From assembly GCF_013032005.1 (NCBI RefSeq), contig NZ_WQBE01000006.1, positions 186,001 through 250,000 of the forward strand: a DNA stretch of 64,000 nt. Reading direction: 5' to 3'. Source of the DNA: Ruegeria atlantica. Its GTDB lineage: Bacteria > Pseudomonadota > Alphaproteobacteria > Rhodobacterales > Rhodobacteraceae. The notes beneath the pieces were generated by a model, which was not told where the DNA came from, did not search any database, and saw only the letters and a list, made by a program, of their open reading frames with translations. Both the position numbers and the translations under genes were made by a program. Below are positions 61,855 through 64,000 of the stretch, in pieces. The stretch's first letter is position 1. Each line of letters opens with the position of its first letter.

Positions 61855-62021
61855 GTCCGGCCTCCTTTTTCGCAGGCGCAGGGGCCTTTGCCGATCCTGA
61901 ACCGCCCGCAGCGCGGACACCTGGACGATTGCAGCCTCTTTTGCCCCGGAAAGCGCAGCTTTCCGAACATCGCCAGCACACCCATGGCGATCAGAAACAG
62001 GGTGACAATCTTGATAATCAC
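61851..62021 (-). CDS. Small membrane-anchored zinc-ribbon protein
   Basis: A GTG at 62021 opens a 56-residue frame with one N-terminal hydrophobic helix (MIIKIVTLFLIAMGVLAMFG) and a zinc-ribbon-like tail, SRCPRCGRFRIGKGPCAC, with CxxC and CxC pairs. The frame overlaps the antiporter start by 4 bases and lies one base after the S49 peptidase stop, so the operon position supports a real gene. Function unknown. Confidence 0.8.
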   Translation of the reverse strand: MIIKIVTLFLIAMGVLAMFGKLRFPGQKRLQSSRCPRCGRFRIGKGPCACEKGGRT

Positions 62022-62022
62022 G

Positions 62023-62820
62023 TCACAAACCGAAACGCGCGTAGGCTGCACGCTCCTCAAGGCCGGCAACGGCATCCTGTGCCAGCGAAGCCCCAAAGCG
62101 CGACCAGAGAGGTTTGCGCAGCCCATAGCGGCGGAACTTGACCTTTTCGCCAAAGCGTTCCTGCAACTTGGGCTTCAGATGCGCGATGCCATCAATCAGC
62201 CCCAGTTCCTGCGCGCGCCGGGCCAGCCAGACCTCGCCCGTGAACAGGTCCTGACTTTCATCCAGCTTGCCGCCGCGCCGGGTTTTGACATGGGTGATGA
62301 AATTTTCGTGAATGTCAGCCAACAGCACTTCCAGCCGAGCGACGTCTTCTTTTTTCTCGGGTGCAAACGGGTCCAGCATAGACTTCGATTTGCCGGCAGT
62401 ATGCACGCGGCGCTCGATACCCTGTTTTCGCAAAAGGACATGCGCGCCGAAACCCGAAGAGATCACCCCAATCGACCCCAGAACCGAACTGTCATCGGCG
62501 TAAATCTCATCCGCGGCTGCTGCCAGCCAATATCCGCCCGAGGCTGCCACGTCTTCGACAAAAGCAATGACAGGAACATTCAATTCCTCAGATAACCGTC
62601 GAATACGCGCGCCGATCAGAGAGCTTTGCACCGGCGATCCACCGGGCGAGTTGACCTCAAGCGCGACGGCGGCAGGTTTGCCCTTGCGAAAGGCTTTCTC
62701 AAGTACGGGTGCCAGCGCAGTGTCGGACATCGATCCACGACCGGCCATTCCGATTGCACCGGACAGGCGCACAACGGCCACGCAGGGTTGCTTTTTAATA
62801 AACGGCAGGCTGAGTTTCAT
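62023..62820 (-). CDS. S49 family peptidase (SohB/SppA-like)
   Basis: The 265-residue serine protease has the S49 pattern: AVALEVNSPGGSPVQS, DVAASGGYWLAAAADEI with the nucleophile Ser94, GSIGVISSG, and TAGKSKSMLDPF with the general-base Lys146. Such enzymes degrade signal peptides or membrane protein fragments. The N-terminal anchor is weak, so it may be cytoplasmic or membrane-associated. The ATG at 62820 is preferred over an upstream extension. Confidence 0.92.
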   Translation of the reverse strand: MKLSLPFIKKQPCVAVVRLSGAIGMAGRGSMSDTALAPVLEKAFRKGKPAAVALEVNSPGGSPVQSSLIGARIRRLSEELNVPVIAFVEDVAASGGYWLAAAADEIYADDSSVLGSIGVISSGFGAHVLLRKQGIERRVHTAGKSKSMLDPFAPEKKEDVARLEVLLADIHENFITHVKTRRGGKLDESQDLFTGEVWLARRAQELGLIDGIAHLKPKLQERFGEKVKFRRYGLRKPLWSRFGASLAQDAVAGLEERAAYARFGL

Positions 62821-62934
62821 GGGTGCCGATGTAGAGTGCCCCCAACCGGTAAACAAGGGACCGATTTACCGATAGACGTGACGTGAACACATTTCCTGAA
62901 GCCAGAGGGCAAAAATGCAACGCCTCTCTGTGGC

Positions 62935-63696
62935 TTAGCTACGAATGCGCCAACCGGTTTTAAAGATCCACCAGATGATGCCAAGGCACAGGCCGGTAAA
63001 GGCCAGAATGGCCAACAGGCTAAGCCCGATCGGAACATCCGCCAGCCCATAAAACGACCAGCGAAACCCCGAAATCAGATAGACCACCGGGTTGAACAAG
63101 GTGACCGTCTGCCAAAGCGGCGGCAGCATCGAAATGGAATAGAACGTGCCACCCAGAAAGATCAGCGGCGTCACGACAAGCTGCGGCACCAGCGACATCT
63201 GCTCGAAATTACTGGCCCAGATACCGATGATGAACCCCAACAGAGAAAAGCTGAGGCAGGTCAGGATCAGAAATGCAGCCATCGCAATCGGGTGTTCGAT
63301 GCGCAAATCCACAAAGAAAGAGGCCGTAACCAGAATGACCAACCCAACGAAAAGTGCCTTGGTCGCGGCTGCCCCGACATAGCCGATCACAATCTCGATA
63401 AAGTTCACCGGCGCCGAGAGAAGTTCATATATCGTGCCCAGAAACTTGGGGAAATAGATGCCGAAAGACGCATTGGATATCGCCAGCATCACCACCGACA
63501 GCATGATCAGCCCCGGCACGATAAAGGCACCGTAGGACACGCCTTCGATCTCTTGAATACGGCTGCCGATGGCGGTGCCAAAGACCACGAAATACAGCGA
63601 AGTCGACAGGACCGGCGACAGAAAGCTCTGTGCCAGGGTGCGGAAGAACCGGGCCATTTCGAACCGGTAGATGGCGGCAATGGCGGACCAGTTCAT
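62935..63696 (-). CDS. ABC-2 type transporter permease
   Basis: The 253-residue protein has six hydrophobic segments and the ABC-2 permease features [40 protein letters not shown] and [19 protein letters not shown] ahead of [18 protein letters not shown]. It pairs with the ATP-binding subunit upstream on the same strand (overlap by 4 bases). Such pairs are typically exporters of drugs or lipid-linked compounds; substrate unknown. Confidence 0.92.
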   Translation of the reverse strand: MNWSAIAAIYRFEMARFFRTLAQSFLSPVLSTSLYFVVFGTAIGSRIQEIEGVSYGAFIVPGLIMLSVVMLAISNASFGIYFPKFLGTIYELLSAPVNFIEIVIGYVGAAATKALFVGLVILVTASFFVDLRIEHPIAMAAFLILTCLSFSLLGFIIGIWASNFEQMSLVPQLVVTPLIFLGGTFYSISMLPPLWQTVTLFNPVVYLISGFRWSFYGLADVPIGLSLLAILAFTGLCLGIIWWIFKTGWRIRS

Positions 63697-64000
63697 GCGG
63701 GCTCTCCCGACACCAGATTGACAAAGATTTCCTCAAGGCTCGACTGCCGCGTCTGCACATCACGCAACACCAGCCCCGCCTGCGCCACATCATTCAACAA
63801 CGTGGTGATCCCGGTACGATCAGCATGCGTGTCATAGGTATAGATCAGCGCATCACCGTTACCATTCATCGTCAGGTTATGCACCGCCAGACTGTCGGGA
63901 ATGGTCTGGATCGGCTCAGTCAGCATCACCTCGATCTGCTTCTTGCCCATCTGCGCCATCAACGTGTGTTTGTCCTGCACAAGTAACAGCTCGCCTTTGT
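63693..64000 (-). CDS. ABC transporter ATP-binding protein, C-terminal part (cut by window end)
   Basis: Only the last ~102 residues are in the window; the frame stays open to the edge. The visible part ([26 protein letters not shown], split: [24 protein letters not shown]) matches the region after the nucleotide-binding core of ABC-2 type exporters, ending with the usual [16 protein letters not shown]. The Walker motifs lie beyond the window. It overlaps the permease gene by 4 bases. Confidence 0.88.
   Translation of the reverse strand, partial: KGELLLVQDKHTLMAQMGKKQIEVMLTEPIQTIPDSLAVHNLTMNGNGDALIYTYDTHADRTGITTLLNDVAQAGLVLRDVQTRQSSLEEIFVNLVSGEPA

Noticed and set aside
1..64000. tRNA, rRNA and riboswitch genes
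   Set aside because: I looked for cloverleaf TTCAA-type arms and conserved riboswitch cores in the gaps and found none I could support by eye.

Overview
The window is a gene-dense stretch of an alphaproteobacterial chromosome, most likely from the marine Roseobacter group (Rhodobacteraceae). The clues are high GC outside a few islands, many 1-4 base stop/start overlaps, and a typical gene set: COQ9 next to rpsU, an aa3-type oxidase subunit IV, a DmdC-like acyl-CoA dehydrogenase, a pyrB / pseudo-dihydroorotase / plsY operon and an Lrp regulator facing ald. I see no rRNA, tRNA, CRISPR array, prophage, transposase or plasmid function. Nearly all of the content is housekeeping or conserved accessory genes.

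Layout. 0-5.2 kb: molybdenum cofactor and formate dehydrogenase maturation on the minus strand (fdhD, an AT-richer membrane ORF, mobA, mobB, and moeA fused to an extra N-terminal domain). 5.2-6.3 kb: azlCD, a branched-chain amino acid exporter. 6.2-12.8 kb, minus strand: a lipoprotein, oxidase subunit IV, a secreted phospholipase A2-like protein behind a membrane glycerophosphodiesterase, a conserved hypothetical gene, an MBL hydrolase and an acyl-CoA dehydrogenase. 12.9-15.8 kb: Sua5/TsaC, YqgE/AlgH, a DsbD N-domain protein and a NUDIX hydrolase. 15.8-23.3 kb, minus strand: an RND pump pair, then moaB, a LysE exporter, a metallophosphoesterase and a family-4 uracil-DNA glycosylase. 23.3-28.7 kb, plus strand: a cysteine-rich secreted protein, then pyrB, two small membrane proteins, a catalytically dead dihydroorotase homologue, plsY, a small ORF and a YHS-domain protein. 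28.8-32.9 kb: two quinone oxidoreductases, a DUF2189 membrane protein, COQ9 and rpsU. 33.2-35.6 kb: two tandem CAP-domain paralogues with unrelated C-termini. 35.7-41.8 kb: PPK2, a CPBP protease, lrp, ald, mscS, a GST and YtoQ. 42-49.7 kb, minus strand: pheT, three accessory ORFs, pheS, gshA and a membrane protein. 49.7-54.6 kb: GNAT, rsmE, ubiA, an OmpA/BON envelope protein and a coiled-coil membrane protein. 54.6-64 kb: a PEP-mutase family enzyme, moaE, moaD, pgsA, a DMT permease, uvrC, an SDR, a Ca/Na antiporter, a tiny zinc-ribbon protein, an S49 peptidase and an ABC-2 exporter cut by the window end.

How the genes work together. Moco synthesis recurs at three separate places (fdhD-mobAB-moeA, moaB, moaE-moaD). 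Phospholipid metabolism recurs as GDPD with the PLA2-like protein, plsY and pgsA. No obvious defence or mobile system is present. The most unusual signals are the moeA fusion, the secreted PLA2-like/GDPD pair, the dead dihydroorotase with two membrane proteins between it and pyrB, the CAP-domain pair with swapped tails, the glycosylase that has lost most Fe-S cysteines, and AT-richer ORFs wedged by 4-base overlaps into otherwise standard operons (fdhD/mobA and pheS/pheT).
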